From positions 1,116,001-1,180,000 of the forward strand of contig JAHRHY010000007.1 of the NCBI GenBank assembly GCA_019671135.1: DNA of 64,000 nucleotides, in the 5' to 3' direction. Position numbers and translations under genes: made by a program. Source of the stretch: Linnemannia hyalina. Taxonomy: Eukaryota; Mortierellomycota; Mortierellomycetes; Mortierellales; Mortierellaceae. Below the pieces are notes generated by a model. That model did no database searches. It had not been told where the DNA came from and saw nothing but the letters and a program-made list of their open reading frames with translations. This document shows, piece after piece, positions 22,774 to 35,069 of the stretch (within the stretch, counting starts at the first letter, position 1; each line of letters starts with the position of its first letter).

Positions 22774-25668
22774 ATGGAGTATAAGCAATTCCTTCAAATC
22801 CACCAGTACCAGCTCGCTAGTATTCCCGAGAACCTTTGGGAGGTAATGTTTTTGTCTCTCTTTCACCCCAACACGTTTATATTTGTACTTGTCCTTGGCT
22901 GTATCTGTCTCTGGGCGCGACAAGTTCGCTTTTCTCACGCTTGAAAAGATTTTTTTCGGTGGTTCACTTTTTGTAGCCACTCTTCCAAAAGCTCGGACAG
23001 GATCTCTTTGACGCAGGCGAGTTCTTGGAGCTCCACTATGGCGATCCTTTGGACAAGTATTCACTCCACGTCAAGAAGGAGGGTGGTCTGAAGAAGCACA
23101 GGTAACTAGTAGAGATACTGTTAATGCTGTTGGATTTATGCGTTTACATTGTGATATAAGATTATGTCCATCCTAACACCAGCTTGCTACATCTGCCAAT
23201 AGTGATATCTTCCTTGTCGATCATGCATGGACGACAAAGCCCGAGACCTCGCGTGCCCAGCTCCTCGACAACCCTCAATTGGTTCAGCGTCTCACGTCGA
23301 TGATGGATATTTCTGTTGATGCCGAGGAAGAAGAGGTTGCTGAGGAGACCGCAGGAGCTGGCGATGGGGAGGTTGTTAGTAAGAACCCCGATCTGGAGGT
23401 TGATCAGACTATGATCGAATTGGTTGCTTCTCAGGGAAAAGTCACTGAGAAACGCGCCAAGGTTGCTCTCCAGAACGAGAACGGCGATATTCTTGCTGCC
23501 TTGATGGTATGAACATCTCTCTTGACAAATCGAGCAATAGTGAGAAGGGTTGCATGCCAATACGAACTAACAATTCTTTGTTTTGTTCTACTTTTTGATC
23601 TAGTCGTTGACGCTTCACCCTGATCACGATGCCGCGGGCCTCAAGAACCTCGAAAACGCCATTGGTGGTCAGGTCAAGAGTAAGTACTCGGTTATTGTAA
23701 TTTCATTCACGAAGCAACAGCGCTCGCTCTAAGTAACTTCTACTGACCTTCCCTTGACCTATTTCTCCATCCTACTTATAGGAGACAAGGAAGCCAAGGC
23801 TGAGGAGAAGAAGAAGCAGGACACTGTCAACAAGATCATGTCAGAGATGTGGAAGTACAGCCAAACATACGAGTACGCCGTCGTCGACCCCTCCGGACAG
23901 ACCAAGAAAGAGAGCGCCTGGTGTAAGTTTTCAACCCACAAGTATCAAATAAGAGAGTGACCACGCAAGCTTCGCAAAGGAGATGCGACTTGTGGACACA
24001 CACAAAGAGGATATGCCATCTCACGCTTTGCTCTCCATTTCTTCGTTGACTGCGGACAAAAATAATTAGACATTATGGACGAGGTTGGATCGTCGCTGGC
24101 TCACTCAGACTCGCCCAACTGTATCTGCGCCCCCTTCATCTACGTTGGTCGTGGCACCGTCTCGTACAGCATTATCTTCCCCATTGAGGATATCCCCAAG
24201 GGCGGAGCCTTGACCCGCGACTTTGTCCCTGCCGATATCAAGGACCCCATGGACCGCAAGGCCTATCTCCAGATCTATAACGATGCCCAAGATGCCGCCG
24301 AGCTCATCGCCGTCTATGAGGTACTCAATCTGTACAGAATCACGCTTGTTTGTCGGCTTTGATCATGACAAGATTTACTCACAATCCGATTTCTCCCATA
24401 TCTTATTTATAGACGTATAAGTTGGAGGAAAATGAGGTGAAGCCATTCGATCAACCCTTCACCAAGACCCTTACCAGGATCCCCGCTCCAAAGGCCGGCG
24501 ACCGCAAGTTGCGCTTGTACACGACCACAGAGTGGGTTGCTACCAACTGCAAGCTGGCCAACGTGGAATTAGTCGACTCTGAGGATCAGGCCGACTTGCT
24601 CTGGTTCAGCCAGGACTTCAAGGAGTTTGACAAGTTGACCAAGGGCCAAAAGATCAACCAGTTCGAGAACGAGTCCTGTGTGACCTACAAGCAGAACCTG
24701 GCAGCCCTCGTCAAGTCTGCCTACGGTACCGTCCCCTGGAGCTCGACCACGTATAACTTGACCACGGAGTTGGCACCCTTTGTTGGGCATTACCTCTGGA
24801 ACCAGGAGCATCATCATCGCAACCTTTGGATCTGTAAGCCCTGGAACTTGGCCCGTGGACTCCAGATTACTATTCAGGAGGATCTTGCCCCACTAGTCCG
24901 TCTTCGTGATACGGGCCCAAAGATTGCTCAGGAGTACATCCAGACCCCTGTCCTCTATGAGGGTCGCAAGTTTGATCTCCGGTACATTGTCCTTCTGAAG
25001 GCTACCCACAAGGTTGAGGGCGATCCTAGTCAGGGGTATGAGTTCCAGGTCATGATCTACAAGATGTTCTGGATCCGTCTGGCCAACCATCCCTTTGACC
25101 TCGACGATTTTGAAAACTACGAGAAGCACTTCACCGTAAGCCTTTCTCGCTCTTTTTTTTTTATTGTTGTTTTGTTACTGTTGTTGTTCCTACGTGTTGC
25201 CGTTCAGGTACAAGAAAAGCTTTACTAACACCTTCTTCTCTTTGATTTTGGATAATGGAATAATGTTAGGTGATGAACTATGGAAACTACAGCCTGACAC
25301 AACTCCTGTACACAAAATTCATCGAGAACTTTGAAAAGGAACACGCCGACAAGAAGAAGTGGTCCGAGATTCAGGCCGACATCAACGAGGCCATCAAATC
25401 CATCTTCGCGGCCGCCGTCGTCAAGCCCCGGCCTGAGGGACTCGGCGCGGCTGACGATAAGGCTAAACCCTATGAGGCTTTCTCGATCTATGGAATCGAT
25501 GTCATGCTCAAGGATGATTGTCAGCCCGTGGTGGTCGAGGTGAACTTCTCGCCAGATTGCACGCGTGCTTGTAAATATGACCCGGATTTCTTGAACAATA
25601 TCTTGACGGTTGTTGATCCTCGTGCTGGGTCTTTGGATAAGGCCGTCCAGGCCTTTAACGTCCTGTAG
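22774..25668 (+). CDS. TTLL12-like protein with an inserted NAC-type UBA segment
   Basis: Eight exons (22774-22842, 22977-23101, 23203-23506, 23604-23679, 23782-23922, 24070-24320, 24413-25135, 25270-25668) in one frame, 695 residues. The C-terminal half is a tubulin-tyrosine-ligase-like ATP-grasp domain closest to TTLL12: WICKPWNLARGLQI, KFDLRYIVLL, NYEKHFTVMNYGNY and VVEVNFSPDCTRACKYDPDF. The middle has the TTLL12 N-terminal region (YIMDEVGSSLAHSDSPN, PFIYVGRG). Residues about 132-170 (MIELVASQGKVTEKRAKVAL, then GDILAALMSLTL) closely resemble the UBA domain at the end of NAC-alpha. Human TTLL12 shows no proven tyrosine ligase activity and the ATP-site residues here follow TTLL12, so catalysis is uncertain. 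The first ATG lies after a short leader. Confidence 0.92.
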
Positions 25669-25889
25669 AGGATTGCGCTTTCTCATGTAAACATTCACAT
25701 CCCATCCACTTCTGTAGTAGTGTTATTTTTTGTCGCAACAAAATAGTACTTATTCTTTTTCAAAATATTTGACTAAACGCACATAAAAAAAATAAAAAAA
25801 ATAAAAAGATGACAGCTTGCTTATGATAGTGAAAGAAACGAATGGATTATTATTTAGTATGAACGAGTAGTGTAAGTATGTGTAGCAAA

Positions 25890-25939
25890 GAAGAAAAGAA
25901 AGAGGCAAAAAGGAGAAGAAAAGAAAGAGGCAAAAAGGA
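25890..25939. repeat. 25-bp tandem duplication
   Basis: Two identical 25-base purine-rich units, 25890-25914 and 25915-25939, in the presumed 3' untranslated region of the fatty acid hydroxylase gene. Confidence 0.9.
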
Positions 25940-25976
25940 GAAGAAAAAAAGACAAATTGCATACGCTGGCAGCTGT

Positions 25977-27469
25977 TTACAACTCCAAGGTGGTGCCAAA
26001 GACCTAATAACAACACACACAAAAGCAAAATCATGTTAGCGTTTACAGAAAAATCAGAATCCCGTGTCAAAAGCCAAAAAGGGAACGTCGCAACGTGAAA
26101 AAACAAAAGAGCATCCAAAACTCCCCCACAAAGAAAAAAAAAAAAAGGAAGAAACTTAAAGCAATAACTTACGCGATCCCAGATCTTAGAGGTGATACCG
26201 TATCCGCCCTCAAAGTTCTTGTAGTGGTGGGCAAGATGGTAGGTCTTCATCTCCTTGAAGTGGATCTTGAAGACCTTGGCGTGGTGGAGGTAGTAGTGGG
26301 TCATATCGTAGAGGACGTAGCCAAAGAGAAGTCCCGCCATCATCACGTAGCCCTGGGCCAGGGGCATGAACGTGTGCATCAGGTAGTTGATAGGGATCGC
26401 CAATGTAATCGCCAATACTGGAGGCATAACCAATCGCAATCTATTGTAGAGTTCGTAACACAGAGGAGAAAGAAGTGTTATTGTTAATGTTGCTGCTGTT
26501 GGTCATTTGGGCAAGCCGACAAGTGGTGTTGCTGGAATGCGGTTGAGCCGCTAATTGGTCCCCTTTTCTAATGTTGCTAAACAACAAAACATCAAGTGAA
26601 CATTTCTCCTTGTTGAACATTTCTTACCTGTCCATGGGAAGGTAGTGGTGGATACCATGAAGCAAGAAGTGACCAATGTTGCTGTAGTTGGACTCAGGCA
26701 TGAGATCGTCCAAGTGGAACAAGAACCGGTGGATCATGTACTCTGCCAGCGTCCAGACAAACATACCAGCAACAAACAGACCCGACGTATTCTCAGTCGT
26801 CAAACCTTGCTGAAGACCACGGTTGACATTGAAGGCAATGATGGGCAACCAAAGGATGGGGACAATGTACCAGGGGGTACGGGTGAAGATCTCCAAGAAA
26901 TCCGAGCTGAAGAGACGAGCCGATCCGCCGGCGACATGGCGAGGGATGTGGACCTGCTCGAGATAGAAGGACTTTGAGAAATTGGCATGCCAGAGCTGGT
27001 GGAAGAGGGGCTTGTTCAGGTCCAGGAACCTGTTCTTCTTGTCTGCCACCAAGTCGGTATCGTTGAGGTAGTACTCTTGCTCCCCCGTCTCAGAGTTCTT
27101 GGTATCCGTCACATTGGCGCCCAGTCGCCTGTGCATTTCCGCCTCGTGCTGCTGTCGGTCGATGGCGGTGGTTGTTGCTGAAGTAGTTGTAGTAGTGGTG
27201 GTTGTTGTGGTTGTTGTGGTTGAAGAAGAAAAGAGGGCACCGATCAAGAGTTCGTCGAGCATCTCGTAGGCACCGTCTGAGTGCAAGTGCTCGAGCTCGT
27301 CCTTCATCAGGGCGGTGACATCTTTGCCGGCGTGGTCGAGGATGAACTCTTCTCCACCGGGATGGTCGGCGACAAAGTCAGAGACATTGTAGACTTTGTT
27401 GTTGTGGATGAGCCAACAGTCGTCGGCCTTTGTGTGCTTGGCGACCTCCTGCTGAGTGTAGACCTTCAT
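25977..27469 (-). CDS. Fatty acid 2-hydroxylase with cytochrome b5 domain (Scs7/FA2H)
   Basis: ER enzyme that 2-hydroxylates the fatty acyl chain of ceramides. Exons 27469-26628, 26440-26173 and 26003-25977 are in phase, 378 residues. The cytochrome b5 domain (residues 1 to about 80) has the haem motif HPGG at 36-39. A run of threonines follows as linker (about 85-105). The fatty acid hydroxylase domain has the His-box series HRFLFH, HGIHHYLPMDRLRLVMPP (made by the 26628/26440 splice), HYYLHH and HLAHHYKNFEGGYGI, plus several membrane helices. The last exon is only 27 bases and encodes VFGTTLEL, matching the family ending WDxxFGT. The start at 27469 is chosen because MKVYTQQEV begins the b5 fold; the frame is open further upstream but without family similarity. 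Confidence 0.95.
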
Positions 27470-28819
27470 TGTCGTTTTAGCGCTTTTGGAGAGTTGTGGA
27501 GAAAAAAAGACAGGAATAAAAGATGATGAAACGGGAGAGCAGGAGGAGGCGGGGGGGACAACAAACAAGAGGTTGAAAGACGAAAAGAAGAGAGGCCAAA
27601 ATAACAGGGCACAACAGAAGAACCAACCAAGTAGAAGAAGACCCTTTTTCTTTCTTCCTCTTCTTTGCTTTCAATTGATAATCATGTGATCACCTTCCAA
27701 CGCTACAACACAAGATAAAACTGCGTGGTGCAGCCATCCAGCCATGGTTGGAGTCGTTGTAGCAGCATCGAGGAACAGGGCAGCAACAGCCCGGGATGCC
27801 CTTTTTAGTCCACAAGCCTTCCTTCTTTTTCCTTTTATTCTTTCTTCCACCTCCACCATACCAACTCACCCACCTTCTTCCCACCTGCGCCTTGGCGCTC
27901 ATAATGTTTTAGAACAGAGACGATGGCTGAAATGTTGACCCACAAAGCAAAAATTAAAAAAAATACGCGTCGTGAAAAAGAGAAACATCCAATCGCTGCC
28001 AAGGTGCACAAAAAAAAAGAGCTCTGAAAAAACGTGCGGGCCTCAATTGCACAATCTTTTTCAATACACCAGCTCGAGCTTGAGCGGGAAAAAGAAAACC
28101 GAGGAGGGAGAGCAATGAGATATGCAAAGAACGAAAACTGCGAAGACCTGCCCCCCCCCCCCCCCCCCGGAGAAACCAGGCAGACCACGTCCTGTCCTAT
28201 CTTCGGTAACTGTGTGCCGAGTGGAAGGAAGAAGTACTCCCTCCGGCAGCGCTAATGGGTAAAAAAAGACGCCACAGAGCGCGCTCTGAGAAGTTCCGGC
28301 CACCAAAAGAAGAAGTACCAAAAACTCACCCACGGAATATTTTCGCACGATCTCTTCCATAGGTGTAACGCCTCCATCGGATACTCTGTCTCTATCCCGA
28401 TCAGATAAGTGATTTTAACCTATGGTAGGCTGCATGAACCATTGAGGGGTTTTTTTGAATGCTTTTTTATATTTTTTTTTTGTAGGTTGCTATTTTGTAT
28501 GAGCGCGATGCCTGCGTGGTGCTTGTGGTTGTGTGTTGTTTGTTGATGTGGCTGCTGGATTGACGGACATGATGCAAAGGAGGGAGATCGAGTTGTTTTC
28601 CTGTCTGTAAACTAGTGTTGTTTGTTGTGTTGGTGGCGTAGTGAAGTAAGAAAAAAAAATATAATAAAGCTTTGCTGAAATGAGAGTATGCGCCTTTAGT
28701 TCCTCCACATCAACATCCCAGTTTCGACAAGAGTATCCCTTCTACACGGCATGCAACTTTCACTCCCCCTCCTTGATCCAGAACATCCCGCAAATCCAAC
28801 AAATGTCTCCCTTGCTGCT
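27470..28819. other. Intergenic with C18 tract; no gene recognised
   Basis: About 1.35 kb between two minus-strand genes. It contains the hydroxylase promoter, a C18 run and T-rich stretches (28440-28480). A minus frame at 28061-28360 begins MEEIVRKYSVG before a GTGAGT donor-like site, but nothing upstream or downstream supports a gene. Confidence 0.45.
28151..28168. repeat. C18 homopolymer
   Basis: Uninterrupted run of 18 C on the plus strand. Length is likely to be uncertain in the assembly. Confidence 0.85.
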
Positions 28820-29425
28820 TTAACGAGCCTCGAACTGAACCACTATATAACGTGAAGATACAAGAAAAATGAGCGGTGTTGTCAGCTACTGCGCTTTCCA
28901 ATGTGCTGCTGGTGGCGTATGCTCTAAAACAATGAGCAAACCCATAGAAGATATCATGTCCAGTTTTCTTGATAGAGCAGTGGTCCAGGTCTGTTCCATG
29001 TCGTTTGATTAAGTCTGTTGCCAAGAAATAATAAAACCACACAGGCGCAGCTCTATGATTCCACAGCCTTTTCTCATCAAACGTATCGATTGCGTGCGCC
29101 CTTGGTTTCGTGCATAGATCGAACTTGTCCAGTCCTGCTGTAGCCTTTTATCCTCCTGAAGTCCAGAATATGCACAAACAAAATTGCCATATTCAACAGT
29201 AGACACGCTTGCCATCAAAAAGTCATTATAAAGAGCAAATAAACGAACGAAGAAAGACGTACTTCTCTTGGTGCGCTTCTTGTACATGATACGGTAACCG
29301 CACTCTTTGCAACGGATGGGCTCCTTGGGCTTGATTTCGTTGTCTGAACCACACTCGGCGCAGATGTAGGTCATGGCCGGTGCTGGGGCCTTAGGTGCGG
29401 TCGACTGAGTGGCGTTATAGTTCAT
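28820..29425 (-). CDS. RNA polymerases I, II and III subunit Rpb12 (ABC10-alpha)
   Basis: Smallest zinc-binding subunit shared by the three nuclear RNA polymerases. Two exons, 29425-29263 and 28842-28820, phase 1, 61 residues. The zinc ribbon is plain: [14 protein letters not shown] and [18 protein letters not shown], four Cys in CxxC pairs. The second exon is just 23 bases and encodes MVQFEAR plus stop, the invariant C-terminus of the family, so the 420-base intron is required. Without splicing the frame runs on into unrelated residues. N-terminal Ala/Pro-rich residues before TYICAEC are variable in the family. Confidence 0.94.
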
Positions 29426-29764
29426 GGTTGTTGCGTGTTGATGAGTTGGCGGTTCGTTGGCGACGAAAGAGTCAATGGACAATGTAAGAGCAAGGAGAAG
29501 AAGAACAATGGGCGACGAATCGAGTTGTTTACATCCGTTTTTTTAGCCTGCTAAAAAGACCAGCAGATTGTGTATAAGCCACAAATCACAAATCGCAGCA
29601 CTTTTTTTGGATTTTTTATGTTTCTGCGGACACTTGCCTATGAATGTGGCGAAGGTTATGGATATGAATATGATTTTCGTTTGCAGTTCGTTCGTTCGTC
29701 ATGTCAGGTTATCATTATGAGAATCCTCAGGAGACGTGAAAAAGAAAAAAAAAGATGTGGACAT
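29426..29764. other. Intergenic, Rpb12 promoter and dynein gene 3' end
   Basis: About 340 bases, A/T-rich, no coding or RNA signal seen. Confidence 0.4.
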
Positions 29765-32559
29765 CTAGTAGTCGTTGCCAAGGGTGTTGCCGTGGGTTTG
29801 GGTGGATATCATCTCGTTCACCGTCCTCTGCAGGACATTCCAGTCCTCAGCGCGCGGCGTAGCCATCTAATAAATTGGAATGAAAAGCATGTTCGCCCAA
29901 GTAAATATCTTGCTCTTCTTGCAATTTTCATTATACTGAGAAAAATACCTCTCCTTCCAAGCAACATGTCCTTACCTCGCCAATGTCATAGACATAGACA
30001 TGTCCGTCGCTCGAACCGATAGCAGCATGGCGGCCATCCTTACTCCAGCTCAGCTTGTTTAATGCCTTTCCGGCCCCAACAACTGTGCTCATCACAGGGA
30101 CTTCGGTATCAAGGTTCAGGTTCCAAACCTCAAACTTGCCGCTGCCCTCTACAGTTCCAAAGATCGCAGGGTGTGTAGGAGACCACTTGACATCATAGAC
30201 ATAGTCATCCGCAGTCTCGAACGAGTATAGTGGATGAACAACTGCATTGTCAGGTGTGGGTAGCTTAGGGTGAGTCCGCTTTCTCCACAACTTGACAGTC
30301 CAGTCAACCGAACTGGTCAGGTACAGGTCGGAAAAGTCCATAGGTCCGAACAGTGGGTGGAAGTGAAGTCCTGTAATAGGTCCAAAATGTCCCTTGTACG
30401 AGTAGGCAGTGTTGATTCCAGCTTTGCTATATTTCAAAATGACAACGATAACCCGATGTTAGTTTCGCACTTATAAAAATAAACTGAGCACTCAGCTGCA
30501 TGATATCATAAGGTGAAATGTCATTTTGATACATTACCTTTGGGCCCGTCCATATCGGTTTGCCTGGTAGACATTTCCTTCTTCAGTGCCGACCCAGAAG
30601 GCATTGGTCTCACCATCAGGGAACCCAAGGGTCGTGACAGCAACCTCATCAGTCGTAGGGTGGGAAGGATTGTCCAACGCCAGAGTTTCCTGAGGCTGTG
30701 CCAACATATCCAGCTGCCATGAGCACATGGTTCCATCCGTACTGACACTGACCAAGTTGTGAGCGTTTTGAGTGCCGACCATGTCGAGGGCGTACACTGG
30801 ATGGGTATGGCCACCCACAGAGAGATGAGTCTTCAGGACGGGCAAGGACTTTGCGCGAGTGTCCCAGAGAAGAATCTGTCCAGAGTAGGTGCCTCCGATG
30901 ATAAGGTTGGGGTGGAAGTCCGAGAATCGCACAGTGAGAACATCCGATTGCGAGTGGAAGACAAACTCGGGACGGTCTGCCAAGTGAATGTTCCAAACGC
31001 AGACAATTCCATCGGGTTCGTTGACTGCCAAAGGGTTCTTGTTGTAGGATGATACAAGCAACTCGGGGTGCTACACCAAGAAAGAAATTGTTAGTCAGAT
31101 ACGGTGAATAATTTAGAATGAGCATTTCTCTTCTACAATTTCAATCTCAAACAACATCCCCTTACCTTAGTAGACCACCCCACATCCGTGACAGATCTGT
31201 TCTTGGACCATCTGTCGTCATGGAACGAGCTCACGAGCCTCATTCTGCTTCCGTTGAGGTCCTCACTGCCAGGTCGTAAAAGTTGAGATGTATGACCGAG
31301 CTGTTAGTCGATGAAGAATTGAGGAGCCTTTCCAGTTCTCAAACACTCGATAATACCATATCTTGAACTCAATGATGGGTAGTACTTACGTGTCATCGTC
31401 AAGGCCCAGGGTATAATCCTTCATAAAGTCGTACTTCTCCGTCATGGCTCTCTCCAGAATCTTGGACGAGTGGTCAATGAAATCGACAAACTCGGCCGAT
31501 TGCACAATTGACTTGCGCTCCTCGTCAGTCAGCTCTAAATGAGAGAAAGAAAGATATCATCATGTTCAGAAAGTTTACTCAGAATTTTCCTCATTCATTC
31601 CATGCCTTTCAAGTCGAATACTCACCAGGTGCTTCCTGAGGGACCACTGCCTCGTTCTCCAAACGTTCTGCCTCTAGTATTTCCAATCGAAGTTGCTCCT
31701 CCTTGGCAAACTCCTCTTTGATTTGCTCCCTAAGTTCCTCTTCGCTAGGGCCCTGAGGCTCGAATGAACCCTCCACAGTCTGAACCTCCTTGTTGTAAAC
31801 GACTCGCTCCTACGAAAGTTCAAATAAAAGGACAGGGTTAACAACACTCCAAGCGCCACCAATGTCAACAGGTTGTGTTCCTACGTAAAATAGGAGGGTT
31901 GACCAACCTTGGGAGGGATATCAAAAATGACAGCCTCGACGGAGGTGAACTCTGGAATCAGCCGTCCTCCAAATGGCAAAGCACCATGGGGAAGACCTCC
32001 TTGAGATTCAGTACTAGTCAGTCAGAAAAATAGAGAATTACTGTCAGCATTGAAGATATCTGTGGCAGCTCCCCTCTCTATGGGACGACTCTGTATACAA
32101 CCATGGACAATACATACGGGTAAGGAGGCGGCGACATGACAGCAGAGCTGGAGGTGGCCCCTCTGTCGGATCCTGCGTCCGAGCTCCCATCAATGGTCAA
32201 TGTTGGTGTAGCTGGTCGGTCGACAAGCGAGGCGACAAGGTCGTCCAGGTCACGACGAGAACTCGTACTTCCTGGGGTAGAGGTCTATTTTGTTCAGAGA
32301 AGAAATAGCATGAGACGGATGTCATTGATAAGAGGCAAGTTGGAAAACCACATGTCAACCGGACACAACAAACACCCTCTTGTATGACCCCAGGTGAAAA
32401 AAAGAGAAAGTAAAATGAAAGAATAAGGTGTACAGTCAGAGAATATACACTTGCCCTTGTAGGTTGAGGCGCCATAAGGGCGTCTCGTCGCTCCAGGCGG
32501 GCCCTCCTCAGCTCCGCCAACTTTAGTCTCTTCTTTTCCAGTTCTTCTCGGCGATCCAT
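29765..32559 (-). CDS. Cytoplasmic dynein 1 intermediate chain (WD40)
   Basis: Scaffold subunit of the dynein motor that joins heavy chain, light chains and dynactin. The start MDRREELEKKRLKLAELRRA (32559) is the p150/Nde-binding helix of the family. Low-complexity linker exons follow (32285-32118, 31990-31910, 31810-31620), including SVEAVIFDIPPK and a Glu-rich helix. The WD40 propeller comprises VGWSTK/HPELLVSSYNKN, PDGIVCVWNIHL, GGTYSGQILLWDTR, VSVSTDGTMCSWQLD, TSSVDWTVKLWRKR, DDYVYDVKWSPTHPAIFGTV and GKALNKLSWSKDGRHAAIGS. The final exon (29866-29765) encodes the conserved Glu/Asn-rich tail ending LGNDY. About ten exons. The 32450/32285 border is approximate; the rest follows clear GT-AG sites. 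Confidence 0.93.
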
Positions 32560-32913
32560 GGTGAAAATGAGGGTTGCAGGCTATACGTTGTTGTATGTGT
32601 TGCTTTAATGTGTTAAACCTCAATGAGGGTGTGAGTGAGTGAGTGAGATGGAAGTGATGAATGTGTCGTAGGTCTGGTAAAGTGTTCTTGCAGTTGTAGC
32701 TTTGAGTAGAGTGAAAGGTGAGAGTATGCGGCAGTCGAGAGGTGAGCGACTCCTTTGAGACGAGAGGATGTGAAGAGCAAAGGAAAGGCGAAGGATGATG
32801 GGTCAGAGAGTCTTGTAGCAAATGAGACTTGTCAAAGGGAGGTAAGAGGTCACGCTGCAATGTTCATTGACCGAAATTTATTAGGACTTGGCTCAGGCAC
32901 ACTCTTGTCCACG
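32560..32913. other. Intergenic between dynein IC start and Beclin stop
   Basis: About 350 bases. The minus strand is pyrimidine-rich with a (CTCA)n-like stretch near 32630, probably promoter and leader of the dynein gene. No gene seen. Confidence 0.45.
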
Positions 32914-35069
32914 CTATCGATCTCGCTCTCGCTCCTGCTCAAAGTCCCTCGACTGCTGGCTCTTGACCGCAGGCGAAGATCTCCGCGAGATGGGCAGCGA
33001 CGGCACAGAGGGCGTGTACGATGTCATGTTCGATGCCGCCGCACTCGAGGCATACGCAAGTATCCACTATGTCACATAGACATACATCAAGGTGTAACAA
33101 TGGTGTCAGTCAGTAGATATGTTACAGGTCGATAGTCAATGGCACTGGCATTCTATTTATTTTTACCTTCGTGTTGGTCAGCATATACTTCAGGGCACGG
33201 GTCCACGTCTCGCCCTGACTGAAGTGGAGCTTGATTGACGCATCGCCAATCTTGTCCTTGACGATTCTATTTGATAGGAGGAAAAGTGCGTATATGTCAG
33301 GAAGATGCACAGCACAGCCAAACTAAACTACCCATAAGATGAGTTAAAACAGAAACGGTAATGTACTTGTAAGGGAGTTCCAGCCTTGGCCCTTGGCCAC
33401 CCTGCTGCTCAGCGTAATCCCCGAGCTGCTGTAGACAATTCAAAAACGCCACCATGGCATTATCAAACCGTCGGTTCAAGAACACGCGGCCGATCGCGTA
33501 CTCGCCCGAACCATACAGCTCGTAACTCGCTCGGTCGCCTTCAATCCTGTCAATCCTTGAAAATGATCCCAGGGGTACCAGACGATATGTCTTGAACTCA
33601 AAATTCAGCTTGTTGGCAATCGTATGAAGCAGCAGCAGCGTCTGACCCCAAGCGGCATTGATTTCGGCCCAGTCCACGGGTTGCGTAGGAAGTCTTCCCA
33701 GTCTGAACCCATTGATCGTAGCAAAGTTCCCGTCGTGAGAGATGCAAAACGTGTCGTTGTACACGTTTGTCTTGTGGAGCTTTTCCAGTTGTCGGGAGTC
33801 GTAGTCGTATTTGAGGTTGACGCTATCCCGTTCGTTGTGAAATGTCTGAAGAGTCTGCTGGAACTCGTTGCATTCCTGCCAATACCTAAATCCCAAAGAT
33901 AAACGGACTGGGTATTAATGACAAGGGAAAATGAAGCAATACCATCAAGACAGGTGAGGTAGCAGACTGTTCTTACTGTTCTTCTTCTTTGTCCAGCTCC
34001 AAAGACTGCTGCTCCAAAAGCGCTATCTCTTCCTTGACCGCTCGCTGTTGCTCCTCGATGTCCCGGAGTGCCTTGATAGATGCGCTTTCGTCCAATTGAA
34101 TCTGCTTGATCTCTGTCTCCAGTGCCTCCATCTCGTCATCGCTCGCCACATTCGAATGAACTATCCGCAAAAAGTTGATGTAGCAATCCCGCTCCATGGA
34201 TACGTCTCTCAGCTGTCTCGCCAAGGAGTCGGACAGCATTTCGGCACACTCATGACAGAGCGGATGGTCGATGTCGGATTTGGACGACATGAGGTCAAAT
34301 AGCTTTCCCGTTGTCCGCAGTCGATTTGCCTTGACAGTCCTCTCGGTGTGCAAACTCTCCATGCCATCCATTCCTTGTCCTCCAGAAAGAGATTTGAGGC
34401 GACTGGCGGCACTAGAGCCTCCATTTGAAGGACCGCCGTTTAGTGTTCCTGCAGCGTTACTGTTGTTGATATTGATGATGTTTCCACCAGATGATTTTGT
34501 GCTCCCTGAGGAAAGGGTCCCTCTGGCATAGTAAGGTTGGTTGTTGGTGAGGTGTGGCAAATGGGTTGAATCGAGAGTGTTGCCTTTGGAGAGCATGACA
34601 AACGACTCTGCTGTATCCATGGGGGGGTGCATGTGGTGAGAAGGAGAGGCTGAATAATCGTGGATACCGAGTCGAGATCCGGGCTGGACATTGGAGGGAG
34701 GAATTGAACGAGTATAAACTGCTTCCGTGCGGGAAGGGTCTCCCGAAGATCCGCCTTGGCTCCTTGGTACTGAGGTGCCTTGTGAAGTGGCCGTCTTTTT
34801 GTCTGAGGATGCTCCAGAATTGTTTCCAGAGTGATCAGAAAGTGGCCCTATGAGAAAGAAAGGAGAAAAGCGAGGTAAGAAATCAAGCGAAGCGAGGCTA
34901 CGTCAGTCGTTGTTAGCCACGCGAGAGAGCGGGGTAATAAGACTTGGCAACAATGAGTACCCAAGAGGAGGTCGAAGGCTGTTGAATGAATGTCCTGCAA
35001 GGACTCGTCGATCCCAAGCTGCTGATTGCACTTTTGGCAGACAAAGAGGCGTGCGGATGTGGAAGCCAT
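32914..35069 (-). CDS. Beclin 1/Atg6 autophagy protein
   Basis: Subunit of the Vps34 PI3-kinase complexes in autophagy and endosomal sorting. The start MASTSARLFVCQKCNQQLGI (35069) has the family CxxC pair. A Ser/Asn-rich region follows, then a BH3-like helix region with LRTTGKLFDLMSSKSDIDHP and LCHECAEML. A long coiled coil comes next (about 34150-33790, including LLEQQSLELDKEEEQ). The evolutionarily conserved domain holds CISHDGNFATINGFRLGRLP, NAAWGQTLLLLHTIANKL and the aromatic-bearing YSLF-like membrane segment. The last exon starts WILAYASS, as in the family, but then adds about 40 Ser/Pro/Arg-rich residues instead of ending. About six exons, with frames checked at 33367 and 33165/33068. 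Confidence 0.93.

Noticed and set aside
28061..28390. Possible small gene or structured RNA (MEEIVRKYSVG exon before a donor-like site)
   Set aside because: Neither a second exon nor a snRNA, 5S or tRNA pattern could be found; the C18 run interrupts the stretch.
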